The notes beneath the pieces were generated by a model. That model saw only the letters and a list, made by a program, of their open reading frames with translations. It was not told the origin of the DNA and ran no database searches. Below are positions 8,137-13,576 of a stretch of 18,420 nt of DNA, piece after piece. How positions within the stretch are numbered: the stretch's first letter is position 1; each line of letters begins with the position of its first letter. The DNA is taken from the NCBI GenBank assembly GCA_946887065.1, contig CAMPKL010000008.1:1-18420 (forward strand), read 5' to 3'. This DNA comes from an uncultured Bryobacterales bacterium (lineage in GTDB: Bacteria > Acidobacteriota > Terriglobia > Bryobacterales > UBA6623). Position numbers and translations under genes: made by a program.

Positions 8137-9354
8137 CTAGGCCGCTTCGACGACTCGCTCGGCGACCGGATCCCAAGCGAGGTACTTTCGTGTTCTGAAC
8201 GACTCGACGGCGATCAAGCAGGCAAGCGAACTGTTGAACCCCAAGTCGATATCGCACTTAAGAGGCGCTCCATTCCGGATCGCGTCGTGCAGGTTGTGAT
8301 GGTGCAAGGCGATGCTTTCGCCTCCGGTGCGCCGGTAAGACAAGCTTGAGGTCTGGTTGCTGAACTCTTCTTCGGGCGTGATCGCAAAGCCCTCGTCCGT
8401 GAACTCCAGCGTGGCGTGATGGCCGCGAATCGTATGCCGAACCGGCGAACGATTGGCCATCGTCGAGGTCAACAACACCGTCATCCCTTCCGGGTACTCC
8501 AACATCGCGTTGAACGTATCCGGGATCTCGGCCGCCGAATCCTTGAATACATACTTGCCGCCCATGGCAACCACCCGGGATGGCGCGGTGAGGCCGCAAG
8601 CTTTGATGACTCGGGCCAGCCGGTGGATCAACAAATCAGTAGGAATGCCGCCGGAGTAGTCCCAGTAGCGTCTCCAGGAGAAGAACCGATCAGGATCCCA
8701 AGGCCGCTTGGGAGCGGGACCAAGGAATGCGTTCCAATCGAGATTGGAGTCCGGATCGGCGCTTGCATCGTGCTTTTCAAGCCAAAGGTCGTCGACGTAA
8801 TTCCGGGAGTAGTCCACTTGCGCCACGATCGGTTTGCCGATAGCCCCGTCGGCTATGTGCCGCGCCGCAGTCTCGTACGTCTCATCCGACATTCCCTGGA
8901 CGCCGCACTGCAGCAGAGTCTTGGATTCCTTCACCTTTCGGCGTACCGCCAGGCATTCCGGAATCGTATGAGCAAGCGGCTTCTCACAATAGACGTGGAG
9001 GCCCGCATCAAGTGCGTCGATCGCCATCTTCGCGTGCCAATGGTTCGGCGAAGAGATAACAACGTAGTCAAGACCACGATGTTCGAGCAGCGCCCGGTAA
9101 TCTTTGTAGGGTCTCGCTAGGGCGATAGCGGCTGCTCGTTCGAGTCGCGGTTGGTAGACGTCACTGACTGCCGCGATCTCGACGTTGTCCTGATCGGCCA
9201 GACCAATCAGCGCCTTCAGGTGGTCCTCCCCATTCGATCCCGACCCGATCACGCCGACGCGGATACGTTCGTTGGCGCCGATCACGCGGCGAGGTCGCGC
9301 TGCGGCGATCGCGGCTATTCCGCCGGAAACAAAAGATCGTCGGCTCAGATTCAT
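8137..9354 (-). CDS. Tat-exported Gfo/Idh/MocA-family oxidoreductase
   Basis: 405 residues. The N-terminus MNLSRRSFVSGGIAAIAAAR is a twin-arginine signal (SRRSF, then a mildly hydrophobic stretch), so the folded NAD(P)-loaded enzyme is expected in the periplasm. A Rossmann fold follows: IRVGVIGSGSNG at 31-42, then AAVSDVY, VVISSPNHWHAKMA and the family hallmark EKPLAHT at 124-130. The C-terminal part has the sheet domain typical of Gfo/Idh/MocA dehydrogenases, which act mainly on sugars, inositols and sugar derivatives. The substrate is not determinable; exported members are common in Acidobacteriota and Planctomycetes. A GTG at 9357 precedes the ATG directly and would add one residue. No ribosome binding site is visible, but the upstream gene's TGA ends 5 nt before this ATG, so translational coupling is likely. 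Confidence 0.92.
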   Translation of the reverse strand: MNLSRRSFVSGGIAAIAAARPRRVIGANERIRVGVIGSGSNGEDHLKALIGLADQDNVEIAAVSDVYQPRLERAAAIALARPYKDYRALLEHRGLDYVVISSPNHWHAKMAIDALDAGLHVYCEKPLAHTIPECLAVRRKVKESKTLLQCGVQGMSDETYETAARHIADGAIGKPIVAQVDYSRNYVDDLWLEKHDASADPDSNLDWNAFLGPAPKRPWDPDRFFSWRRYWDYSGGIPTDLLIHRLARVIKACGLTAPSRVVAMGGKYVFKDSAAEIPDTFNAMLEYPEGMTVLLTSTMANRSPVRHTIRGHHATLEFTDEGFAITPEEEFSNQTSSLSYRRTGGESIALHHHNLHDAIRNGAPLKCDIDLGFNSSLACLIAVESFRTRKYLAWDPVAERVVEAA

Positions 9355-9359
9355 CACGT

Positions 9360-10043
9360 TCAGGCGAAATGAGGCTGTTCGACGAATAGGTGCTGAGACT
9401 TGTCCGACGCGAGTCCGAATTGGACTCCCAACAGTTCTCCCACGGCATCGACAAAGAACCGGTTGCTTCGACGGCGAATGTCTTCCTCCGGCCTCTCCGG
9501 GTAGGCTACATGCTCAAGCTCGTGAAGGAAGACCGCCAACAGAGCCGCGCGGAACCTGACCTCTTCAAACGAATCACGCAAGCTTCCATTACACGCGGCC
9601 GCCAGCCCGGCCAGCGGCAACGGGTTCCATTCGCGAATCGATCCGACTGCCAAATCAATTTCGCCGATCGCGCCTCCGGTGTCGGCCTGCAGACTCTTCG
9701 TCAATTGGCTGTGGTTCACTTCCGGGTGATGATGTCCCAGGCAACTGCACACGTTTGCCAGCCGGAGTTCGGCGACGATGACCGAAGGCGCGCGAGAGAG
9801 CGCATCGCGATAGCCCTGCTTGACTTCATTGGTTAGGGCCGGAAAGGTAAAGCGCAACGAGTTACTCAACTCCGCCGCCAGCCAGCTGTTCTGCCGCGGA
9901 TATGTCGCCAGGACCAGCGGCAAAGACGGGCCTGCCGTGATGAGCCGCTGTGTTCTGCCGCACACGGCCCCGAGCAGACGACTGAACAATCCAGGCATCC
10001 GCACTCGCCGTCGCTGCGCCCTTCGCCTCATATGTTCCTTCAT
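9360..10043 (-). CDS. Unrecognised protein with HExxH motif (possible zinc metallopeptidase)
   Basis: 227 residues; I do not recognise the family. The N-terminus is strongly basic (MKEHMRRRAQRRRVR), followed by a weakly hydrophobic stretch, not a clear signal peptide. At 174-178 the sequence is HELEH inside a helix (RAALLAVFLHELEH). It is followed by YPERPEEDIRRRSNRFFVDAV, so an acidic third zinc ligand about 6-10 residues on is possible. This layout faintly recalls ImmA/IrrE or SprT-like peptidases, but the rest does not match. A His-rich patch (CSCLGHHHPEVNH) at 99-111 could also bind metal. GGGA lies 6 nt before the ATG. The gene is the first of a likely operon with the Gfo/Idh/MocA enzyme, whose ATG lies 5 nt past this stop, and is divergent from the rhomboid gene. 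The open frame, ribosome binding site and coupling support a real gene. Confidence 0.72.
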   Translation of the reverse strand: MKEHMRRRAQRRRVRMPGLFSRLLGAVCGRTQRLITAGPSLPLVLATYPRQNSWLAAELSNSLRFTFPALTNEVKQGYRDALSRAPSVIVAELRLANVCSCLGHHHPEVNHSQLTKSLQADTGGAIGEIDLAVGSIREWNPLPLAGLAAACNGSLRDSFEEVRFRAALLAVFLHELEHVAYPERPEEDIRRRSNRFFVDAVGELLGVQFGLASDKSQHLFVEQPHFA

Positions 10044-10117
10044 GATAAGTCCCGCTAGTCAGGTCTGCACATAAGATGCTGCTATGCTAAGGGCGAAGGG
10101 TTTTCTCCTATTTCTCT

Positions 10118-10873
10118 ATGGCTTACTACCGGCGTAACGTCATGCCTCCAACTCAGTTTGGGGGCCTGGTTCCTCCTGTCATCAAGCGTCTGCTGATCGC
10201 CAACGGCGTATTGTTCGTCCTCTATTTCTTGGCCATCCATCTTGAGATCGGGCCGCTCATCCAATTTTTTCGAGCGATGAGCTTGATCCCCTCTTGGCTC
10301 TTGTTGGGGGCGGTCTGGCAGCCGGTAACCTACTTGTTTCTGCACAGCCCGTTCGGCTTTAGCCACATCCTCTTCAACTCCCTGATGCTTTGGATGTTTG
10401 GGGCGGACCTAGAGCGGCAGTGGGGAGGGAAACGCTTCCTGCAGTTCTACCTGTTCTGCGGCGTCGGCGCCGGCTTGGTCGATGCCGCATCCCGCATAGC
10501 CATGGGGGAGTTGGGCACGGCGACCATCGGCAACTCGGGCGCCGTCTACGGAATTCTCCTCGCTTTTGGGCTGCTGTATCCGGATCGTCCAATCTACTTT
10601 TGGATGCTGTTCCCAATCCCGGCACGCATCTTCGTGTTGATCCTCGGCGTGATCGCGTTCCTCTCGACGATAGGTTCATCGGGAAGCCAGATCGCTCACA
10701 TAGCCCACTTGGCCGGCATGGTTTTCGCTTGGATCTACCTGCGTCACCGCCCCAAATTCTTGAACGTGGACTGGTTGGGCAGCTACCAACAGTGGAGGTT
10801 ACGACGTTCTAGGCGCAGATTTGAGGTATACATGAAGAAGCGGGATCGCCAGGGCGGGGGTCCTATCAACTGA
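10118..10873 (+). CDS. Rhomboid-family intramembrane serine protease
   Basis: 251 residues, about six membrane helices. Rhomboids cut transmembrane segments or their edges using a Ser-His dyad inside the membrane. The catalytic serine is S140 in TIGNSGAVYG (GxSG), and the histidine is H197 in IAHLAGMVFAW. The HxxxN oxyanion motif of helix 2 is H83-I-L-F-N87. The L1 loop region after helix 1 is also family-like (WQPVTYLFLHS). The C-terminal tail (210-251) is cytoplasmic, Arg/Lys rich and ends after YMKKRDRQGGG. Length is normal for bacterial rhomboids without extra domains. The ATG lacks a good ribosome binding site; an ATG eight codons later is the alternative. It lies 56 bp upstream of tatA on the same strand. 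This is notable because a rhomboid (AarA) activates TatA in Providencia stuartii. The substrate here is not known. Confidence 0.95.
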   Translation: MAYYRRNVMPPTQFGGLVPPVIKRLLIANGVLFVLYFLAIHLEIGPLIQFFRAMSLIPSWLLLGAVWQPVTYLFLHSPFGFSHILFNSLMLWMFGADLERQWGGKRFLQFYLFCGVGAGLVDAASRIAMGELGTATIGNSGAVYGILLAFGLLYPDRPIYFWMLFPIPARIFVLILGVIAFLSTIGSSGSQIAHIAHLAGMVFAWIYLRHRPKFLNVDWLGSYQQWRLRRSRRRFEVYMKKRDRQGGGPIN

Positions 10874-10881
10874 GTTCCGTG

Positions 10882-10910
10882 TTGACGGCCCCTTGCAGGG
10901 GTTCTAGAAT
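10882..10910 (+). promoter_or_regulatory. Sigma70-like promoter of tatA with dyad in the spacer
   Basis: TTGACG (10882-10887) and TAGAAT (10905-10910), 17 bp apart, match the sigma70 consensus at five of six positions each. The start would fall near 10917, about 13 nt before tatA. The spacer holds a dyad, CCCCT-TGC-AGGGG (10889-10901), which could be an operator. It implies that tatA can be expressed apart from the rhomboid gene. Confidence 0.7.
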
Positions 10911-10929
10911 GAGCCGGTAGGAGTCCACC

Positions 10930-11157
10930 ATGTTTATCGAAGGTTTGACAAGCGTCCCGATTTTGCTGTTCCTCGGCTCTCTCGGCACGCAGGAACTGCT
11001 GATCATCTTGCTGATCGCGGTCATCATCTTTGGCGGACGTAAGATCCCTGAGATCTTCCGTGGATTCGGCGAAGGAATCCGCGAGTTCAAGAAATCGATG
11101 AAAGATGAGGACAAGGCTGCTGCCGAGAAGCCCGAAGAGGTTAAGTCCTCTTCGTAG
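10930..11157 (+). CDS. tatA: Sec-independent translocase subunit TatA, with extended N-terminus
   Basis: 75 residues. TatA subunits assemble with TatBC to pass folded, twin-arginine-tagged proteins across the inner membrane. The transmembrane helix (QELLIILLIAVIIFGG, 21-36) is followed by the FGGRKIPEIF hinge, the amphipathic helix (RGFGEGIREFKKSMKDE) and a short charged tail. The polar residue early in the helix is Glu22, aligned with E. coli Gln8. The N-terminus is odd: the FG pair is at 34-35 here versus 20-21 in E. coli TatA, so about 14 extra, partly hydrophobic residues (MFIEGLTSVPILLFLG) come first. AGGAG stands 6 nt before the ATG and no later start has a ribosome binding site, so the extension is probably real. 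tatB and tatC are not in the window. Two Tat-signal proteins are encoded nearby. Confidence 0.94.
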   Translation: MFIEGLTSVPILLFLGSLGTQELLIILLIAVIIFGGRKIPEIFRGFGEGIREFKKSMKDEDKAAAEKPEEVKSSS

Positions 11158-11182
11158 GTCGTCGCGCAGTCCCAGAAACTAG

Positions 11183-11218
11183 AAGGCCCGCCTGATCAGT
11201 TGATCAGACGGGCCTTTT
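11183..11218 (+). terminator. Rho-independent terminator after tatA, probably bidirectional
   Basis: AAGGCCCGCCTGATCA (11183-11198) pairs with TGATCAGACGGGCCTT (11201-11216). This gives a stem of about 16 bp with one C-A mismatch and a 2-nt loop, ending in TTTT on the plus strand. On the minus strand, where HU ends 18 bp away, the T run is weaker but the stem is shared. Confidence 0.9.
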
Positions 11219-11235
11219 GACTAGTGAGACCGAGC

Positions 11236-11562
11236 TTACTTTTTCTTAGGCGGTACGATCTGATCCGCGATGGACTTAGCCATGCGGAATTTGACCACCT
11301 TCTTAGCCGGAATCTTGATCGTCTCGCCCGTCGCAGGATTGCGGCCGAGGCGCGCTTTGCGATCAGACTTGACGATGCGTCCGAAACCAGGAACGACAAA
11401 TTTGCCTGACTTCTTGGTTTCTTTGACGGCGAGATTCGCCATCTCTTCAAGCAGGGCCTTGACGACCGTCTTGTTCAGATCACATGCATCGGCCAATGCC
11501 GAAATGATCTGCGCTTGGGTCATCGGGCGGTTCGATGCCGCCGCGGCTGCTTTAGTTGCCAT
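11236..11562 (-). CDS. HU-family DNA-binding protein
   Basis: 108 residues. HU dimers bend and compact DNA without strict sequence preference. The core runs from about residue 14 (MTQAQIISALADACDLNK), through GKFVVPGFGRI (54-63) and the flexible DNA-clasping arm with the invariant RNPATGE at 74-80, to KIPAKKVVKFR. Compared with E. coli HU (90 residues) there is a 13-residue Ala-rich N-terminal extension (MATKAAAAASNRP) and a short KKK end. GGGGAAG lies 5 nt before the ATG and overlaps the end of the lysine-rich gene, whose TAA is 2 nt upstream. The two are therefore translationally coupled. The promoter is the one upstream of the lysine-rich gene. IHF versus HU cannot be fully separated, but the arm is HU-like. 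Confidence 0.95.
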   Translation of the reverse strand: MATKAAAAASNRPMTQAQIISALADACDLNKTVVKALLEEMANLAVKETKKSGKFVVPGFGRIVKSDRKARLGRNPATGETIKIPAKKVVKFRMAKSIADQIVPPKKK

Positions 11563-11564
11563 TC

Positions 11565-11852
11565 TTACTTCCCCCCTGTGGCGGCGGCTGGGGCAACTTT
11601 CTTAGGAGCTGCCTTCTTCCTCGGAGCTGCCTTCTTGGCAGCCTTCTTCGGAGCCGCTTTCTTGGCAGCCTTCTTGGCTGTTTTCTTGGCAGCCTTCTTC
11701 TTGGTTGCCTTCTTGGCGCCTTTCTTGGCGCCCTTCTTGGCGGCTTTCTTGGCGCCCTTCTTGGCGGCTTTCTTCGGAGCTGCCTTCTTCGCAGCTTTCT
11801 TCGGGGCAGCCTTCTTCTTCGGGGCTGCTTTCTTCGTTGCTTTCTTGGCCAT
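11565..11852 (-). CDS. Lysine/alanine-rich histone-H1-like nucleoid protein
   Basis: 95 residues built almost only from KKA, AAKK, APKK and KKGA units. By hand count 41 are Lys and 35 Ala, with a few Pro, Gly and Thr. This is the composition of histone H1 C-terminal tails, of bacterial H1-like proteins (AlgP, BpH1, Hc1/Hc2) and of the tail of actinobacterial HU. Such proteins bind and neutralise DNA without a fixed fold. ATG at 11852 was chosen because GAGGAG stands 6 nt upstream and the composition becomes uniform there; an upstream in-frame ATG at 11915 would add 21 unlike residues and lacks support. The gene is coupled to HU downstream (2 nt gap). It contains a perfect 24-bp tandem repeat, so its length may vary between strains. 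Exact ancestry cannot be inferred from such low-complexity sequence. Confidence 0.88.
   Translation of the reverse strand: MAKKATKKAAPKKKAAPKKAAKKAAPKKAAKKGAKKAAKKGAKKGAKKATKKKAAKKTAKKAAKKAAPKKAAKKAAPRKKAAPKKVAPAAATGGK
11727..11774. repeat. Perfect 24-bp tandem duplication in the histone-H1-like gene
   Basis: Bases 11727-11750 are repeated exactly at 11751-11774. Each copy begins GGCGCCCTTC on the plus strand and encodes eight residues of KKGA/KKAA type. Looser copies of the same AAGAAG/GCC pattern fill the rest of the gene, which suggests growth by slippage or unequal recombination. Confidence 0.9.
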
Positions 11853-11871
11853 GTTTCTCCTCTTCAGGGTT

Positions 11872-11888
11872 GTCGCTTCTTGAGCGAC
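11872..11888 (-). repeat. Small hairpin in leader of the H1-like/HU operon
   Basis: GTCGCT-TCTTG-AGCGAC is a perfect 6-bp inverted repeat ending about 20 nt before the H1-like start codon. It has no T run, so it is not a terminator. It could shape the leader near the ribosome binding site. Confidence 0.4.
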
Positions 11889-11909
11889 TGTTGGCTTAAA
11901 ACGTTTCCT

Positions 11910-11927
11910 CGTCAAATTGTTTTGACG
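11910..11927. repeat. 7-bp palindrome at the predicted transcription start of the H1-like/HU operon
   Basis: CGTCAAA-TTGT-TTTGACG is a perfect 7-bp inverted repeat with a 4-nt spacer. It begins about 9 bp downstream of the -10 box, so it would sit at the very 5' end of the mRNA (stability hairpin) or act as a repressor site. Confidence 0.5.
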
Positions 11928-11935
11928 TTCGATCC

Positions 11936-11965
11936 ATCATAAGGGGCGCTTGATCTTCTTGACAA
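11936..11965 (-). promoter_or_regulatory. Sigma70-like promoter of the H1-like/HU operon
   Basis: On the minus strand TTGTCA (11965-11960) and TATGAT (11941-11936) are 18 bp apart, close to consensus. An A/T-rich run (poly-T on the minus strand) lies directly upstream and could act as an UP element. The start would be near 11929, about 75 nt before the H1-like gene. Confidence 0.68.
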
Positions 11966-12196
11966 CAAAAAAATTTCACGAGACCCCTATTTTTATTGGG
12001 GTTCCAGTTCGTCGGCCGGTGGAAAGGTCCTCCTGGAGGGGCTTCCAGCCTGCCGCTCCGAGACGGAATTTGCTCGTGCGATTTCTTCGGTTGCGCCATC
12101 AACATGCGCTAGAAGCCCCTGTTTATAGGCCTTTCGTGAGATCGCGATTGTTTTGCTTCGCATCCGCACTGCGTTCGCCATGAGCTCCGGCGCCCC

Positions 12197-12202
12197 TATA
12201 AT
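12197..12202 (+). promoter_or_regulatory. Perfect -10 box of trmFO, leaderless geometry
   Basis: TATAAT is a perfect -10 and its first base is 12 bp before the GTG start of trmFO. Transcription would therefore begin at or within a base or two of the start codon. The -35 at 17-bp spacing is weak (TTCGCC). Confidence 0.6.
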
Positions 12203-12208
12203 GGAGCG

Positions 12209-13576
12209 GTGCCGAACGGAATTCCAACGCGTCCGATTCTTGTAATCGGAGGAGGCCTCGCGGGACCCGAAGCGGCCTGGCAAATCGCTCGCGCGGGTCT
12301 TCGCGTGCAGCTTTTCGAGATGCGCCCGACGCGCAACACGCCCGCTCACCAAACCGAATCGTTGAGCGAGTTGGTCTGCAGTAACTCGTTCAAGAGCGAA
12401 AAAGAAGGCAGCGCGCCATGGCTGTTGAAGGAAGAACTGCGGCGCTTGAATTCGCTTTCGATGCGCGTCGCCGCGCAATGCCGTGTTCCCGCTGGACACG
12501 CGCTGACTGTCGACCGCGAACTCTTCGCGCAACTCATGTCCAAGGCCATCGCGGACGAACCTTTGATCGAGTTGGTCCGTGAAGAGGCGACGACGCTGCC
12601 GGCCGACGGCGATCAGATCGTCGTCGTCGCCAGCGGGCCGCTCACCAGCGATGCCTTGGCCCAGGCCATCGCGTCCCTGACGGGAAGCGACCGGTTGTTC
12701 TTCTTCGACTCCATCAGCCCGATCGTGGACGCCGAGAGTATCGACCTGAATGTCGCTTTCCGCGCTTCCCGCTGGGACGCGTCGATCGACGGCACCGATG
12801 ATTATTTGAACTGTCCATTCAACAAACAGGAGTACGACGCTTTCTACGATGCCTTGATTGAGGCTCAGCAGCACCACACGCACGAATGGGACAACCCGAA
12901 CTACTTCGAGGCCTGCTTGCCGATCGAGGAGTTGGCCAGGCGTGGGCGCGATACCTTGCGATTCGGTCCGATGAAGCCGGTGGGTTTGACCGACCCTCGC
13001 ACCGGGCGCTGGCCCTACGCCGCCGTTCAACTGCGGCAAGAGGATGTGCGGGCTGGTTCCTACAACCTCGTGGGCTTTCAGAATCATCTGAAGTACGGAG
13101 ACCAGCAGCGAATTTTGCGGATGATTCCCGGCTTGGAGAACGCCGAGTTCCTGCGGTTCGGCCAGATTCACCGCAACACCTACATCAATGCTCCGGCGCT
13201 TTTGGAACCGACCATGCAACTGCGGTCGCATCCCCATGTGCTCTTTGCCGGCCAGATCTCGGGCGTGGAAGGCTACGTCGAGGCGATGGCGACTGGTCTG
13301 ATGGCCGGAACCAACGCCGCTTTGTTGGCGCAGGGATTGCCGGCTCGCACCTGGCCAAGGCTTACAGCCCACGGTTCTCTCGCGGCATACATCTCCGGCG
13401 CAAACCCGGAGAAGTATCAGCCTGCCAACATCACCTTTGATCTGTTGCCGGGATTGCCGCCGGAAGAAGGATCGCGATTCGGCCGCGACAAGAAAGCGCG
13501 GAGGGCCCATCAATGCGCCATCGCATTGGACGCCCTGGAGGAGTTCCTCGCTCAAGATGCCGCACTCGCCTCCTAG
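12209..13576 (+). CDS. trmFO: Folate/FAD-dependent tRNA (uracil-54-C5)-methyltransferase TrmFO
   Basis: 455 residues. TrmFO makes ribothymidine (m5U54) in the T-loop of tRNAs using methylenetetrahydrofolate as carbon donor and FADH2 as reductant. The FAD-binding dinucleotide fold ILVIGGGLAGPEAAWQIA begins near residue 10. The TrmFO-specific block QTESLSELVCSNSFKSE holds the conserved Cys. Further family motifs are CPFNKQEYDAFYDAL, FEACLPIEELARRG, LRFGPMKPVGL and the C-terminal LFAGQISGVEGYVEAMATGL. Length is normal. The GTG start is only 7 bp past a TATAAT box, so the ribosome may begin at the mRNA end. The stop overlaps xerC by 20 bp. The trmFO-xerC order also occurs in Firmicutes next to hslVU-codY; here a potassium channel gene follows instead. 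Confidence 0.97.
   Translation: MPNGIPTRPILVIGGGLAGPEAAWQIARAGLRVQLFEMRPTRNTPAHQTESLSELVCSNSFKSEKEGSAPWLLKEELRRLNSLSMRVAAQCRVPAGHALTVDRELFAQLMSKAIADEPLIELVREEATTLPADGDQIVVVASGPLTSDALAQAIASLTGSDRLFFFDSISPIVDAESIDLNVAFRASRWDASIDGTDDYLNCPFNKQEYDAFYDALIEAQQHHTHEWDNPNYFEACLPIEELARRGRDTLRFGPMKPVGLTDPRTGRWPYAAVQLRQEDVRAGSYNLVGFQNHLKYGDQQRILRMIPGLENAEFLRFGQIHRNTYINAPALLEPTMQLRSHPHVLFAGQISGVEGYVEAMATGLMAGTNAALLAQGLPARTWPRLTAHGSLAAYISGANPEKYQPANITFDLLPGLPPEEGSRFGRDKKARRAHQCAIALDALEEFLAQDAALAS

Larger units (their letters stand above)
11853..12208. other. 356-bp divergent intergenic region between the H1-like/HU operon and trmFO
   Basis: It holds the minus-strand promoter of the histone-like operon, two small hairpins in its leader, and the TATAAT box of trmFO at the right edge. 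A further weak inverted repeat (ACCCC / AGGGGT around an A/T loop, about 11993-12002) lies upstream of the operon promoter beside an A/T-rich run. Open frames crossing it lack ribosome binding sites. No RNA gene was recognised. Confidence 0.6.

Noticed and set aside
9360..10043. Assignment of the HELEH protein to ImmA/IrrE or SprT peptidases
   Set aside because: Only the HExxH and following acidic/Arg stretch are similar; the rest cannot be aligned by eye, so no family was claimed.
11640..11840. CRISPR-like or satellite repeat array
   Set aside because: The repetitive pattern is explained by AAG/GCC codons of a lysine/alanine-rich protein with a good ribosome binding site and no spacer structure.
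11896..12105. Small minus-strand frame (about 67 residues from ATG-GCG) upstream of the H1-like gene
   Set aside because: No ribosome binding site, and it crosses the operon's own promoter and start-site palindrome; more likely chance.
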